NCBI RefSeq assembly: GCF_014534655.1
Contig: NZ_JACVVD010000001.1
Location: forward strand, 62,001-126,000
Reading direction: 5' to 3'
Source: Paenibacillus sedimenti
Lineage (GTDB): Bacteria; Bacillota; Bacilli; Paenibacillales; NBRC-103111
Length of the DNA stretch: 64,000 bases
Shown one piece after another: positions 36,357-46,000 of this stretch. A program made the translations under genes and the position numbers. The notes under the pieces were generated by a model, which saw nothing but the letters and a program-made list of their open reading frames with translations, was not told the origin of the DNA and did no database searches. The first letter of the stretch is position 1, and each line of letters opens with the position of its first letter.

Positions 36357-36884
36357 GTGGGATTGACGGACCGCGAGTTATTTGAGACATACCGTAAAGA
36401 TATTTATCTTCTATGCTATTACATGCTGCAGCATGTATCGGATGCGGAGGATATTTGTCAAGAAACTTTCGTGAAGGCCTTTCAGATCGATCGCTGTACT
36501 ATTGAGAAAATGAAGCCATGGTTGATTCGAATTGCCGTGAATTTATGTAAAAATCAACTGGAACGAAGCAAACGTGGAAAGCTGAAAGAGCTTAAGCTAT
36601 TTCTGCTGCAGACCATGCACTTGTCGGAACCGGCAGAGACCGTGTTTGAACGAATAGAGGGGGATCGGCAGTTGGAGAGATGGCTGCAGGCGCTTCCTGT
36701 AAAAATTCGCGCTGTGATGACGCTGCGTTACATTAATGATTTGCCTCTTGCTGAAGTAGCCGAGGTGCTCGATATCCCTCTCGGTACTGTAAAATCAAGA
36801 TTGAACAAGGGTTTGCAGTTAGCCAAAAAACATCTGAATACCGAAACTAAGATGGTTATGAAAGGTGGGGAATGCCTTGAATAA
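36357..36884 (+). CDS. ECF RNA polymerase sigma factor
   Basis: A sigma factor of about 175 residues. Region 2 contains DAEDICQETFVKAF (core binding) and KPWLIRIAVNLCKNQLER (-10 recognition). Region 4 contains LPVKIRAVMTLRYINDLPLAEVAEVLDIPLGTVKSRL, given here in family terms as the helix-turn-helix binding the -35. The start is GTG 36357 or TTG 36363, both downstream of AAGGAGG. The next gene overlaps its end and encodes its membrane anti-sigma factor. Such pairs respond to envelope stress and usually control their own promoter. Confidence 0.94.
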   Translation: MGLTDRELFETYRKDIYLLCYYMLQHVSDAEDICQETFVKAFQIDRCTIEKMKPWLIRIAVNLCKNQLERSKRGKLKELKLFLLQTMHLSEPAETVFERIEGDRQLERWLQALPVKIRAVMTLRYINDLPLAEVAEVLDIPLGTVKSRLNKGLQLAKKHLNTETKMVMKGGECLE

Positions 36885-38526
36885 TTTAGTAGAGCAAACC
36901 ATTTTGAAACGTGTACAGGCAGATTATCCTCCAATGCCTGATTTTGAAGAGATGTGGCAGAGAATTGATGCTAGCTCCCATCATCATGTATTGCAGAAAG
37001 CATCCGACATTAAGTATCGCTCTCGTTACCGCAAACGACTAACTCTCGCTGTCGTTGCCATCAGTTCTGTTATTATCATGGCACCTGTTGTCGCTGGAAT
37101 GTCCATGGGTTGGCAGGATTTATTCGGACGTCTGGGCATTACTACGGCGATGAATAACGGATTCGGCAATCCGCTTGACATCAATATACAGTCGGGGGGA
37201 ACGACGCTATCGCTGAAAGGCGTTGTGGCCGACGATGAACGAATGGATATCTTATTCACAATGGAAGTTCCTGGGATGCCGGATTATGATGCAGTTCAGT
37301 TCGAGCGAAAGGTATTATCTGGTTCGGGTATAGAAGGTACGCAGTTGATAGAAATTATGAAAAGAGAGGCTTCTTCTAATCGATTAGTGGGCTTATTAGA
37401 AACGGAAAACTTGTTGAACAAAGGAAAAGAAACTTATGATCTTTCCCTGCACAATCTGCAGTTTTTTAAGTACAAGCAAATTCCCCTACAAACTTGGGTA
37501 AGTGAAGTTAAGGCAGGAGACATCGTAGACAGCACATCGATTTATGGGCAATTGCAGATCGTATCCGTTGAGCTGGACAATGGAAAGCTGACGCTTCGAT
37601 ACGAACTCCCTTATATAAGTCCAGATGCTGCCGGGAATGATCCAAAACTTCAGCTTCTAAAAGGGGATGAGACCATTTTCGCTAGTTATTCAGCTGTTCT
37701 TCCATCGGATCATCCAGATCTTACTCTTCGGCAGGATACATTTCTGGTAAATGAGGCATCTCTTGATAACTATCGGTTGCAAATCAGCTACTTGGATATG
37801 TTCAAGCAGATCGAAGGGAACTGGCAGGCATCTTTCGAAGCTGATGGTAAAAAGGCCAGAGAAGCGACGTATCGTAAAACAATTCAATTATCTGAGCTAG
37901 TTAATTCGGACATGGACGCGAGGGAGCTTGTCGTAACGCCAACGGAGATCCGGCTTATGCTTCATGATAATTTCGCTAGCGGCGATCCAAATCAAGCGTG
38001 GGTTCATTACGATAAAAAAACACTGATGATGGACGGTCAAGCTATAGAAGGAAGACTTTGGCGAACTGAAAAAAGCGGATGGTATATCCGTTTCGAGGCA
38101 CCCGAGTGGTACCAAGACTGGTCTAATGTACCAATGAAGCTGCTTCTCTCTGAAGCATGGATAAGTAAAAGATCCACAGAATTGTGGCTCACTCTTGATT
38201 TACAAGATGATGAGAAGAGAAACGTACGTGCAGACTTGGACGGTTACCCTGTTACATTCACTTATTACAAAGAAGGAACAGATCTAATTGTAGAATCTTA
38301 CTCTGATAATGATAAATTTATGGGGATTTCGCAAACAGCCGTTAAAAAGGATGGAATAGTCACCTATCCGGAGATGAACCCAACTCCCCCAGGAGGGAAT
38401 GGTTCGAATAAAAAAGTCGATCGATATCCAGACCTGCTTACGACAGGAGGAGACATCCAGTTAAGCCCGGGGTTCTATAGATATTTGGATCCAGAACGCA
38501 AAGCTGAGGTTACGATCAATAAATAG
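36877..38526 (+). CDS. Membrane anti-sigma factor, DUF4179 type
   Basis: A protein of about 549 residues. A cytoplasmic N-terminal stretch of about 55 residues has an acidic region (PPMPDFEEMWQRID) that probably holds the sigma factor. A single membrane helix follows (LTLAVVAISSVIIMAPVVAG) and then a large extracellular part. The segment after the helix (TLSLKGVVADDERMDILFTM) is characteristic of the DUF4179 domain found in Paenibacillus and Bacillus anti-sigma factors. TTG 36877 is preferred, since AAAGGTGGGG lies before it; GTG 36865 is an alternative. It overlaps the sigma gene, consistent with stoichiometric production. The signal sensed is unknown. Confidence 0.82.
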   Translation: MNNLVEQTILKRVQADYPPMPDFEEMWQRIDASSHHHVLQKASDIKYRSRYRKRLTLAVVAISSVIIMAPVVAGMSMGWQDLFGRLGITTAMNNGFGNPLDINIQSGGTTLSLKGVVADDERMDILFTMEVPGMPDYDAVQFERKVLSGSGIEGTQLIEIMKREASSNRLVGLLETENLLNKGKETYDLSLHNLQFFKYKQIPLQTWVSEVKAGDIVDSTSIYGQLQIVSVELDNGKLTLRYELPYISPDAAGNDPKLQLLKGDETIFASYSAVLPSDHPDLTLRQDTFLVNEASLDNYRLQISYLDMFKQIEGNWQASFEADGKKAREATYRKTIQLSELVNSDMDARELVVTPTEIRLMLHDNFASGDPNQAWVHYDKKTLMMDGQAIEGRLWRTEKSGWYIRFEAPEWYQDWSNVPMKLLLSEAWISKRSTELWLTLDLQDDEKRNVRADLDGYPVTFTYYKEGTDLIVESYSDNDKFMGISQTAVKKDGIVTYPEMNPTPPGGNGSNKKVDRYPDLLTTGGDIQLSPGFYRYLDPERKAEVTINK

Positions 38527-38685
38527 TCAGAGAGACCTTGCAGCCGATGCAGCTCTTCTTTTTTCATTGAAGTAACTGGCAGCAATGTTGAATAAAAACA
38601 TTTTGTATTGACTTCGAGGCACGGAAGGATAATTAGGCTCTTTTGCAAACACATTTTCGTGTTTCAACATACGGAGGGGAAAACA

Positions 38686-38778
38686 TTGAATACTAATAAA
38701 AGCGTCTTTAGTATTGAATATAATGGGGATTCTACGAGAATGGACTTACCAAATTCTCGGAGTAAGCATAGGACTTGA
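38686..38778 (+). CDS. Possible 30-residue protein
   Basis: TTG 38686 follows the strong ribosome site CGGAGGGG and opens a short frame (MNTNKSVFSIEYNGD onward) ending at TGA 38776. No family is recognised. The region downstream is debris, so it may be the surviving 5' end of a longer gene. Confidence 0.3.
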   Translation: MNTNKSVFSIEYNGDSTRMDLPNSRSKHRT

Positions 38779-38908
38779 TGCGGTTTCCATTTTACCAAGA
38801 TAATAGGATTAACAAGAAGTGCAACATCTGATCATTATCCTGTTATTAAGCTAACGGGCAGTGTGCACCTAGCCAAGCTAGGCACTTGTGCAGAATGGTG
38901 GTGTTTTT

Positions 38909-39015
38909 TTGTCAGGAGTTCCAGACTATAAAGAATTCGTGGTTCCATTTCTAATACAACTTGCGGAGGAAAATCATCATACAATTAACTCAATAATCGA
39001 TGCATTGGCAATGTC
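38909..39015 (+). pseudogene. Mrr-type restriction endonuclease N-terminal remnant
   Basis: An open stretch reads GVPDYKEFVVPFLIQLAEE then HHTINSIIDALA. This matches the N-terminal winged-helix domain of Mrr-type restriction proteins (P-D-Y, then LP.L..LA....H....I...LA). The similarity stops near 39015, and the catalytic domain with its QxK-type nuclease motif is absent. It is the broken start of a former Mrr-like gene. Confidence 0.5.
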
Positions 39016-39145
39016 CGCCGCAAAAGTATCTATTTTGCATATTAGACGTCTCAATATTAAACTCACTTTTTTCCAAGGTTGTCCCACCCGTCTTAGGTAT
39101 GTGCATATAGATTTGAAATTTTTGATTACGTCCTCTTATATCCAC
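38990..39145 (-). pseudogene. Sulfotransferase N-terminal remnant
   Basis: On the minus strand GTG 39143-39145, preceded by GGAGAG, opens a 51-codon frame containing FQIYMHIPKTGGTTLEK. HIPKTGGTTL is the PAPS 5'-phosphosulfate-binding loop of sulfotransferase family 2. The homologous part ends after about 30 residues and the frame stops at 38990. It abuts and partly overlaps the Mrr-like remnant on the other strand, so both are truncated at a junction near 39015-39040. Confidence 0.5.
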
Positions 39146-39274
39146 CGTTCTCTCCAGATTAGTTTTTACTAAATATCAACATGCTCTTGGCAGTTTCTAG
39201 CATGGACTAAGCGGTGCGTAGCATTTATCATAGGGAACCCGCCTAACTAGATGATGGAACCAGAGCACCAATAT

Positions 39275-39319
39275 AAAAAAGGACCGTTTCAGCCTGTGAC
39301 ATGGCTAAACGGTCCTTTT
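39275..39319. terminator. Terminator of the giant RCC1/FN3 gene
   Basis: A stem of about 16 pairs with one bulge (AAAAGGACCGTTT against AAACGGTCCTTTT, extended by AGCC/GGCT). Read on the minus strand it ends in a T-rich run just after the stop at 39328; the plus strand also has TTTT. Confidence 0.85.
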
Positions 39320-39327
39320 GGCATTTC

Positions 39328-42300
39328 TTAGAAAAGCTCAATAGAATCAATATTGGCAGGAACATCGCCAGGATCATATTGAAGTTTTAGAGTCGATCCC
39401 TTCGGAATTTGCACATAAATCAACTTGTAAGCGTAGCTTCCCTCCCATGCTCCTGTAGATTCGAAAGTGACGTCTTGATTATGGGCATTATTTAAGTAAA
39501 GGCTCAGCTTAGCCGTATTTAACGCAGAATAGCGGACCCTAATGATGGTGGAAGGGGTGTAATGGTTGTAAAATTGCAGGTTATCTCCATAGTTATCGAT
39601 ATAACCCATCGCATACCCGCCGGAAGCCGCTGAATCCGCGTATCGGTCGATAGTGCCTCTTGTCGGAACAAGCTCCAGGTCTTCCGCCTCCACGAATACG
39701 AATGAGGCTCTAATGATTGGCGTAGGCACGAGCTTATGCGTTCGTGTGCCGTCCCCCAGCTGGGCGGAATAGTTTTTACCCCACAAATAGGCTGTTCCTG
39801 CCTGAGTTACCGCCGCACTGTGATCGTATCCCGCTGAAATGGCTTGAATAGATTCGATGTAAGATATCTTCCTTGGCAGAGTGGACTCTCCGGAGGCTGA
39901 TGTTGCCAATTGACCAAACTCATTGCTGCCCCATGACCAAACGGTACCGTCTTTCATCAAGGCTAGACTATGCTTTTTCCCGGCAGCGATAGATTGGATA
40001 TTAGCGAGCCCTTGGATGAAGACAGGCGTGGAGCTGCTGGTTTTAGTACCATTACCAAGCTGACCGTGACTGTTGTTCCCCCATGCCCAAACATTACCGT
40101 CCTTTTTAAGTGCCAGGGCATAATGTTCACCGGCGGCTATAGCTACGACGGAATCCAACCCCGTTATTTGAACGGGAGAATAAGCTAAGGTCATGTTCTC
40201 ATTTCCCATGCCGTAATCATTGGTTCCCCATACCCAGACGGTACCGTCACCACGGATAGCTGCGCTGTAAGTAGCCGAAGCTGCTATGGCGATAATGGGG
40301 TCGGTGAAAGGAAACTGAACCTGAACCGGTGTCGCCGAGCTTCCCAATTGGTATGGATGCTGGCCTAACTGGCCGACGCCGTTGAAGCCCCACGCCCATA
40401 CCGTGCCGTCGCTTTTGAGCGCCAGGCTGTGGTTCCAGCCGACAGCCACGTCTTTGACTTGGCTGAGGCTGCTGATTTGGGTAGGTGAATAGTAATGCAA
40501 ATAGTTATCGCCGCTAGTTCCAAGCCCCAGCTGTCCGTTTTTGTTGTAGCCCCACGCCCATACCGTTCCATCCTCCTTAACAGCCAAACTGTGATACGCG
40601 CTGGAGGCGTTTTTCGTCACCTTGGAGCTTAACGTACTGATAGCAATAGGAAGTATTCGTGAGCTTGCAGTGCCGTCTCCCAGCTGTCCATGGACATTAT
40701 CGCCCCATCCCCATAGCGATCCGTCGTTTCGGATGAACAAGGTTTGCTCATCGCCTAAGGTTTTAGGCAGCGGGGATTTGATGGACATGAGCACCATATC
40801 CGAAGGAACGGATACATTGCCGGCCGCATCCTTGGCCTTCACTGTAAAGTGATAGGAGGAATACGTATTAAGGCCTGAAACCAGCAAAGAAGTGTTGGAT
40901 GTCGTTCCTACCAGACTAGAGCCTTGATAAACGCTGTATTCCGTAACCCCTACGTTATCGCTTGGAACCGACCAAGAGAGCGTAAGACTAGTATCGCTTG
41001 TGGCTGAAGCTTTCACATTAGCCGGTTTTGACGGAGGCGTTGTGTCCGCGGTGTTCGCCGTAACGGAGCCGCTGAATGGGGATGTATTGCCCGCCGCATC
41101 CTTGGCTTTAATTTTGAACGTGTACGATGTGCCATCCTTCAGGCCTACAGCCGTAAAAACAGTGCCTGCCGTTTCGGAAATTTTGAGGTCGCCTTCGTAA
41201 ATTTCGTACCAGGTTACGGCGACATCATCAGTTGCAGCGTCCCAAGCGAGGGATATTGTAGAACCGGAAGTTCCCGATACCGTAACATTTTTGGGAGCCG
41301 CAGGAGGTGTCGTATCGGCCGTGGTCGTTCCGGTTACCGCATTGCTGGCGGAGGACACATTGCCTGACGGATCTTTTGCTTTAACCGTAAAGCTATAGGA
41401 GGTTTTGGGCGTTAAGCCTGTAACCTTGAACGAAGTGCTTGAAGCTGTTCCAGCTAACCGTCCGTCTACGTAGACGTCGTATCCTGCGATTCTGTCATTG
41501 TCGCTGCCCGAATTCCAGGACAGCTCGATGCTCGATGCATAGGCCTTGTATACGGATAAGTTATAAGGCGCGCTTGGAGGCGTTGTATCCTTAGGGGTTG
41601 TAAAGGTCGCAATATTGCTTGCTGCGGATACGTTGCCGGAAGCGTCCTTAGCCTTAACCGTAAACGAATATGCAGTATTCAGCTCCAGATCCGTAAATTG
41701 ATTGCTGGCAGACTGCGGCTGAACGGATGTCATTAATGTCGTTCCATTGTAAATATCGTACCCGCTGACCCCAACGTTGTCGGTGGAGTGCGTCCATGTT
41801 AAAGACATGGTCCGAAGGTTGGAGGAGCCAATCGCTTTCAAGTTGGTTGGAGCAGTAGGAGCCGTCGTATCAGCCGGGTTTACATTCGGTCCGATAACTT
41901 GTGTCGGATGTAACGGCTCACCTAGCTTTGTTCCGTTTCCAAGCTGTCCTTCCGCGTTTCTTCCCCACATGTACACAAGTCCATTGTTAGCGACTGCGGC
42001 GCTGGATTCGGCACCTGACGCTACTGCCGTAACCGAGCTTAAGCTGGATACTTTGGTTGGGGTGCTGATGCTGTAGGAAATAGAACCTACACCCAGCTGT
42101 TTGTAATTGTTGGAGCCCCATGCCCACAGGGTGCCGTCTTCTTTGAGAGCAAAGCTGTGATATTTACCGGCTGCAATGTTCTTAACTGAGCTTAGTCCCG
42201 GAACTTGAATAGGAGTTGAACGATGGGTGTAAGTACCGTCCCCGAGCTGCCCATGACCGTTATAGCCCCAGGCCCAAACCGTACCGTCGCTTTTAAGCGC

Positions 42301-45171
42301 CAGATTATGAGCTCCACCGGCGTCTATGGCAACAACAGAATTCAGATTGGCTACTTTTACAGGGGTAGCGGACTGAGTGTTTGTGCCGTCTCCAAGACCT
42401 GCGCCATGCACATTGGAGCCCCATGTCCAAACGGTTCCATCACTCTTAAGGGCCAGTGCATGATCGCCTCTGGCGGATATGGCGACTATGGAATCGAGTC
42501 CCAACACTTTTACGGGAATATTGCGACCGGTAGTCGTGCCGTCACCGAGATGACCTTTGTAATTGTTGCCGGTAGCCCAAACGGTTCCATCATTTTTGAG
42601 AATAAGGCTGTAGTAAGCGGAATCCGATGTCGTAACGGCCCATGCTTTGCCGATACTGCTAATAGAAGTCGGCGCGGGGACAGAAGCGATATTGCCAAGT
42701 CCAAGCTGGCCATAGTAATTTCCTCCCCAAGCCCAAACGGTGCCGTCCGTTTTTAGTGAAAGGTGAGAGCCGCTGCCGGTGGCAACATTTCTAACGGAGC
42801 TAATCATCGAATTTTTCACGGGCGATGTAACGTGAGAGCCCCATAGCCACAATGTGGAATCGGCTTTAATGACGGCTGAAGCCGAATATGAGAACGAATC
42901 AAAGAGCGTTGTTTTCGCTCCAAGGTGCTGGATATTGCTAAGTCCGGATACATTGCCGGCTGCATCAACTGCTCTTACTGAAAAATGGTACGTAGCATTC
43001 GGATTTACCGCTTCCGTGAAGCTGGTTGTCGTGGAAGTCCCCAAAAGCTTCGGACCATCGAATATTTTATAATGAGCGACCCCTTGATTATCTGAAGCCG
43101 CATTCCAAGATAGCTTGATGGACTGGTCCGGCTGAAGCTCTGCTTGTAAATCGCCTGGAGCGGTAGGAGCTTCAGTGTCGGTTACGACTTGTTTAATTAG
43201 CTTAATGCTGTCAAGGGCAAGGGCGTAACCCGTACTGGCGGCATTCTTTCCCTTTACGGTAAAGCGGAAATTCTTGATTCCAGTCATGGTAAACGACTTA
43301 GTTCCCAAGCTGTAATCTTTGAAAGCAAAATCGGAAGTATACATATCGATAGGGGACGCTTGTGAAGAGTCTTCGATCGTCAATTGGGCTATACCGCGGT
43401 TAGTGCCTGCCTTTCCTTTGACCCAAATCGCATAAGTTCCTGCTTCCGGCAGGTTAATTTCATATTCCACATAATCGCTAAGCGCGTTTGCATTGTACAT
43501 TTCCCAGCTACCGCCGCTAGCCGACGCATCCGTGTACGCGGAAGTTACGTCACCGGAATCGCGTTGGATTAATTTTTCGACCTCAAATAAGAGATCGCTG
43601 AAAGATTGGCTGGTCGTCGTTGTTACCGCATTGCTGGCTACCGACAGGTTACCTGCCTGATCCTTGGCCTTAACCGTGAAGGTGTAAGGCGTATTGGCTG
43701 TTAAGCCCGTTACGGTATAGGAGGGCCCGGTTATGGAAGCAACCTTGGTTGCGCCATTGTATACCTCATAGCCGATTACACCGACATTATCTGTGGACGC
43801 ATTCCAAGAAAGGGAGACGCTAGTGTTCGTTTTGCTTGTAACCGTTAAGTTGAACGGAGCAGAAGGAGCCTCCGTATCTGCTTGCTTTGTAAATAGAATA
43901 GCATCGAGCGGAATCAAGTATCCGGAGCTTGCTGAATTTTTGCCAGTAACGTTAAAACGGATTTTTTTGCTTCCGGGAGCCGTGATGTTCACGGTACCTA
44001 ATGGTATATCTTTAAAGGCGTAATCGGCAGCATAAAAATCTATAGCTGTGCTTTGAGCCGAACCTTCTACGACTGTTTGCACCGTTCCCCTACCCTGCCC
44101 TACTTTGGCTTTTAAGAGGAGGGTATAGCTTCCCGCTTCAGCAACATTAAAATCATACTCAACATAATCTCCGACAGCATTGGCATTGTAGCTTCTCCAA
44201 CTGCCCCCGCTTGCGCCGGCGTCAGCATGAACAACTGATGCATCGCCGGAGCTCCTCGGAGTAAGGGATTCAAATTCGTATATAATTCCGTTTGCGGCCG
44301 CACTTGTTGTTACCGTTACGGAATTACTCGCGGGAGATACGTTGCCGGCGGCATCTCGAGCTTTTACGGAAAAGGTATAGGCAGTATTACTAGTTAAGCC
44401 AGTAACGGAATAAAACGTACTGGTAGTCGATGCCACTTTGGTCGATCCGTTGTATACCTCATATCCGGTTACGCCTAGATTATCTGTGGCGGCGGTCCAT
44501 GACAAACCGACGCTGCTTGCTGTTTTATTGGTAACCGTTAAGCCCGAGGGGGCTGATGGGGGTAGAGAATCTGCTTGTTTAATCAGCTTTATGGCATCCA
44601 AAGGAATAATAAAGCTATTGCTTGCCGAGTGTTTACCTGTAACCGTGAATCGGAACTTCTTGACACCGGGGGAAGAAATATTGATGCTGCCCCGGTCGAA
44701 GCTCTGAAAAGCATAGGTCGACGCGTACAAATCCAAAGGGGAGCCTATTGATGAACCGTCTACGGCTGGCTGTACGATTCCTCGGCCAGGGCCGCTCTTG
44801 GCTATAAGCTGTACGGCGTAGCTTCCGGCTTCGGGAATGTTGACGTCGTATTCTACATAGTCGCTGACAGCAGTGGCATTATAACTTTCCCAAGTGCCTC
44901 CGCTTGCAGCCGTATCGTTATGAACACCAGTGGCATCACCCGAATCCCGCTGGATTAGGGACTCAATTTCAAATAAGCTTTCTCCGGTAGTCACAGTGTT
45001 CGTAAAATAAGTGCTCGTGATCACTGTGTTATAAGTAGCCTCAGAGACTGATGTATCATTAGTTTGTGCTGCTCCATATGCTGTTGGAGCAAGGGGGAAG
45101 AGAGCTAATAATTGCACGGAAATGATGAAACGGCTGATCGCTATTCTTATCTTTTTTATGCTAAAATGCAT
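39328..45171 (-). CDS. Giant secreted protein: carbohydrate-binding-like, FN3 and RCC1 propeller modules
   Basis: A 1947-residue exported protein with a signal peptide (cleavage near residue 34). Modules in order: three carbohydrate-binding-like beta-sandwiches (about 65-200, 297-432 and 527-664), each sharing SGGSW..YNA.A.SDYVEY. Each is followed by an FN3 domain with the start PSAP..LTV and the ending AGN.S.ASN. An RCC1 array follows at about 755-1098 (repeats like HSLALKSDGTVWAWG and GQLGDGT), then four FN3 domains (about 1102-1470). A second RCC1 array lies at about 1475-1810, and a terminal CBM6/35-like module at 1815-1947. No catalytic domain, sortase motif or SLH domain is seen. It probably binds polysaccharide surfaces. 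AAAGGAG precedes the start. The function of bacterial secreted RCC1 propellers is largely unknown. Confidence 0.85.
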   Translation of the reverse strand: MHFSIKKIRIAISRFIISVQLLALFPLAPTAYGAAQTNDTSVSEATYNTVITSTYFTNTVTTGESLFEIESLIQRDSGDATGVHNDTAASGGTWESYNATAVSDYVEYDVNIPEAGSYAVQLIAKSGPGRGIVQPAVDGSSIGSPLDLYASTYAFQSFDRGSINISSPGVKKFRFTVTGKHSASNSFIIPLDAIKLIKQADSLPPSAPSGLTVTNKTASSVGLSWTAATDNLGVTGYEVYNGSTKVASTTSTFYSVTGLTSNTAYTFSVKARDAAGNVSPASNSVTVTTSAAANGIIYEFESLTPRSSGDASVVHADAGASGGSWRSYNANAVGDYVEYDFNVAEAGSYTLLLKAKVGQGRGTVQTVVEGSAQSTAIDFYAADYAFKDIPLGTVNITAPGSKKIRFNVTGKNSASSGYLIPLDAILFTKQADTEAPSAPFNLTVTSKTNTSVSLSWNASTDNVGVIGYEVYNGATKVASITGPSYTVTGLTANTPYTFTVKAKDQAGNLSVASNAVTTTTSQSFSDLLFEVEKLIQRDSGDVTSAYTDASASGGSWEMYNANALSDYVEYEINLPEAGTYAIWVKGKAGTNRGIAQLTIEDSSQASPIDMYTSDFAFKDYSLGTKSFTMTGIKNFRFTVKGKNAASTGYALALDSIKLIKQVVTDTEAPTAPGDLQAELQPDQSIKLSWNAASDNQGVAHYKIFDGPKLLGTSTTTSFTEAVNPNATYHFSVRAVDAAGNVSGLSNIQHLGAKTTLFDSFSYSASAVIKADSTLWLWGSHVTSPVKNSMISSVRNVATGSGSHLSLKTDGTVWAWGGNYYGQLGLGNIASVPAPTSISSIGKAWAVTTSDSAYYSLILKNDGTVWATGNNYKGHLGDGTTTGRNIPVKVLGLDSIVAISARGDHALALKSDGTVWTWGSNVHGAGLGDGTNTQSATPVKVANLNSVVAIDAGGAHNLALKSDGTVWAWGYNGHGQLGDGTYTHRSTPIQVPGLSSVKNIAAGKYHSFALKEDGTLWAWGSNNYKQLGVGSISYSISTPTKVSSLSSVTAVASGAESSAAVANNGLVYMWGRNAEGQLGNGTKLGEPLHPTQVIGPNVNPADTTAPTAPTNLKAIGSSNLRTMSLTWTHSTDNVGVSGYDIYNGTTLMTSVQPQSASNQFTDLELNTAYSFTVKAKDASGNVSAASNIATFTTPKDTTPPSAPYNLSVYKAYASSIELSWNSGSDNDRIAGYDVYVDGRLAGTASSTSFKVTGLTPKTSYSFTVKAKDPSGNVSSASNAVTGTTTADTTPPAAPKNVTVSGTSGSTISLAWDAATDDVAVTWYEIYEGDLKISETAGTVFTAVGLKDGTSYTFKIKAKDAAGNTSPFSGSVTANTADTTPPSKPANVKASATSDTSLTLSWSVPSDNVGVTEYSVYQGSSLVGTTSNTSLLVSGLNTYSSYHFTVKAKDAAGNVSVPSDMVLMSIKSPLPKTLGDEQTLFIRNDGSLWGWGDNVHGQLGDGTASSRILPIAISTLSSKVTKNASSAYHSLAVKEDGTVWAWGYNKNGQLGLGTSGDNYLHYYSPTQISSLSQVKDVAVGWNHSLALKSDGTVWAWGFNGVGQLGQHPYQLGSSATPVQVQFPFTDPIIAIAASATYSAAIRGDGTVWVWGTNDYGMGNENMTLAYSPVQITGLDSVVAIAAGEHYALALKKDGNVWAWGNNSHGQLGNGTKTSSSTPVFIQGLANIQSIAAGKKHSLALMKDGTVWSWGSNEFGQLATSASGESTLPRKISYIESIQAISAGYDHSAAVTQAGTAYLWGKNYSAQLGDGTRTHKLVPTPIIRASFVFVEAEDLELVPTRGTIDRYADSAASGGYAMGYIDNYGDNLQFYNHYTPSTIIRVRYSALNTAKLSLYLNNAHNQDVTFESTGAWEGSYAYKLIYVQIPKGSTLKLQYDPGDVPANIDSIELF

Positions 45172-45186
45172 CTAAAACCAACTCCT

Positions 45187-45336
45187 TTAGGTTAATTGGA
45201 TATATTCATGATGATACAGGGGTACTGATGTTTGTTGGGATTCATTTCCAAGCTGCCCGATCCCATTGTTGCTGTACATATATAAATTTCCGTTTCCGTT
45301 GATGGCTCCGGAGTGATTTATGCCGGAGTTAGTCAT
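45187..45336 (-). pseudogene. RCC1 repeat remnant upstream of the giant gene
   Basis: On the minus strand a 49-codon frame reads INHSGAINGNGNLYMYSNNG then IGQLGNESQQTS, one RCC1-type repeat. It ends at a TAA overlapping the ribosome site of the giant gene. Further upstream GGGAGATG precedes an ATG (near 45400) that opens a frame of only nine codons. The region looks like a decayed second RCC1 gene whose promoter and leader may now serve the giant gene. Confidence 0.6.
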
Positions 45337-45710
45337 TTATTTGCGCAGGGGTCGAACGATTCATAGTAGATCAGGTATTGAATTTGAGAATTCTTTTCAT
45401 GTTTTCATCTCCCGTGGTTGGATCTCGCAAATGAGCTTTAGTTTGCAACCGTCCATTGTTATGTTTTTCACACACACATATATAACGTATAATAAACGGT
45501 TTTTCTGATACATTCTGTATCAAAAATTACATTTTTATAATTTCTATTGTAGGTTCTGCTCAGATTCTAACAGCTTAGTCGAGAGCTTTCCGTGCGAGCT
45601 ATCAATTGTTGCGATTGTGGTGCAAAAATGCAAAAACTTCCCCCATGATATTATAGGCTGACTGAAAACATGGGATGAGGCAAATGAATATGTAACGAGC
45701 ATCTAATAGG

Positions 45711-46000
45711 TTCAAATGGAAACATTATTTGGCGGGAATTATATTGTTAACCGTTGGGTACATCAGTTTGGTCCCGAAATAGATAAGCGAATTCGACCAT
45801 ACTTAATGCCAACGATTTTTTAGGAAGGCCTTAGCTTCAACTCATAATTAATCGCCACGGGTAATCACGGTAGATAAGAACCCTGCGTACCCGCCTGCAT
45901 TACAGCAATTAATGAATGAAAAATAACTACGGAAAGAAACGATAATCAGACAAACAAAGTACCTTAATAATTATTGTGGAACAAGGATAATGGGAATATC
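45711..46000 (+). pseudogene. IS6-family transposase remnant
   Basis: Ordered fragments of an IS6/IS26-type DDE transposase are visible in several frames. They are FKWKHYLAGIILLTVGY (N-terminal), NRWVHQFGPEIDKRIRPYL (the helix before the first catalytic Asp), VITVDKNPAYPPALQQL (around a catalytic Asp) and RQTKYLNN (before the final catalytic Glu region). Frameshifts, stops and deletions separate them; the element is reduced to about 290 bases. Terminal inverted repeats were not found. Confidence 0.7.

Noticed and set aside
39328-45171. Giant RCC1/FN3 protein as a polymorphic toxin or adhesin with a C-terminal toxin
   Set aside because: The C-terminus is a carbohydrate-binding-like module, there is no variable toxin domain, and no small immunity-type gene follows.
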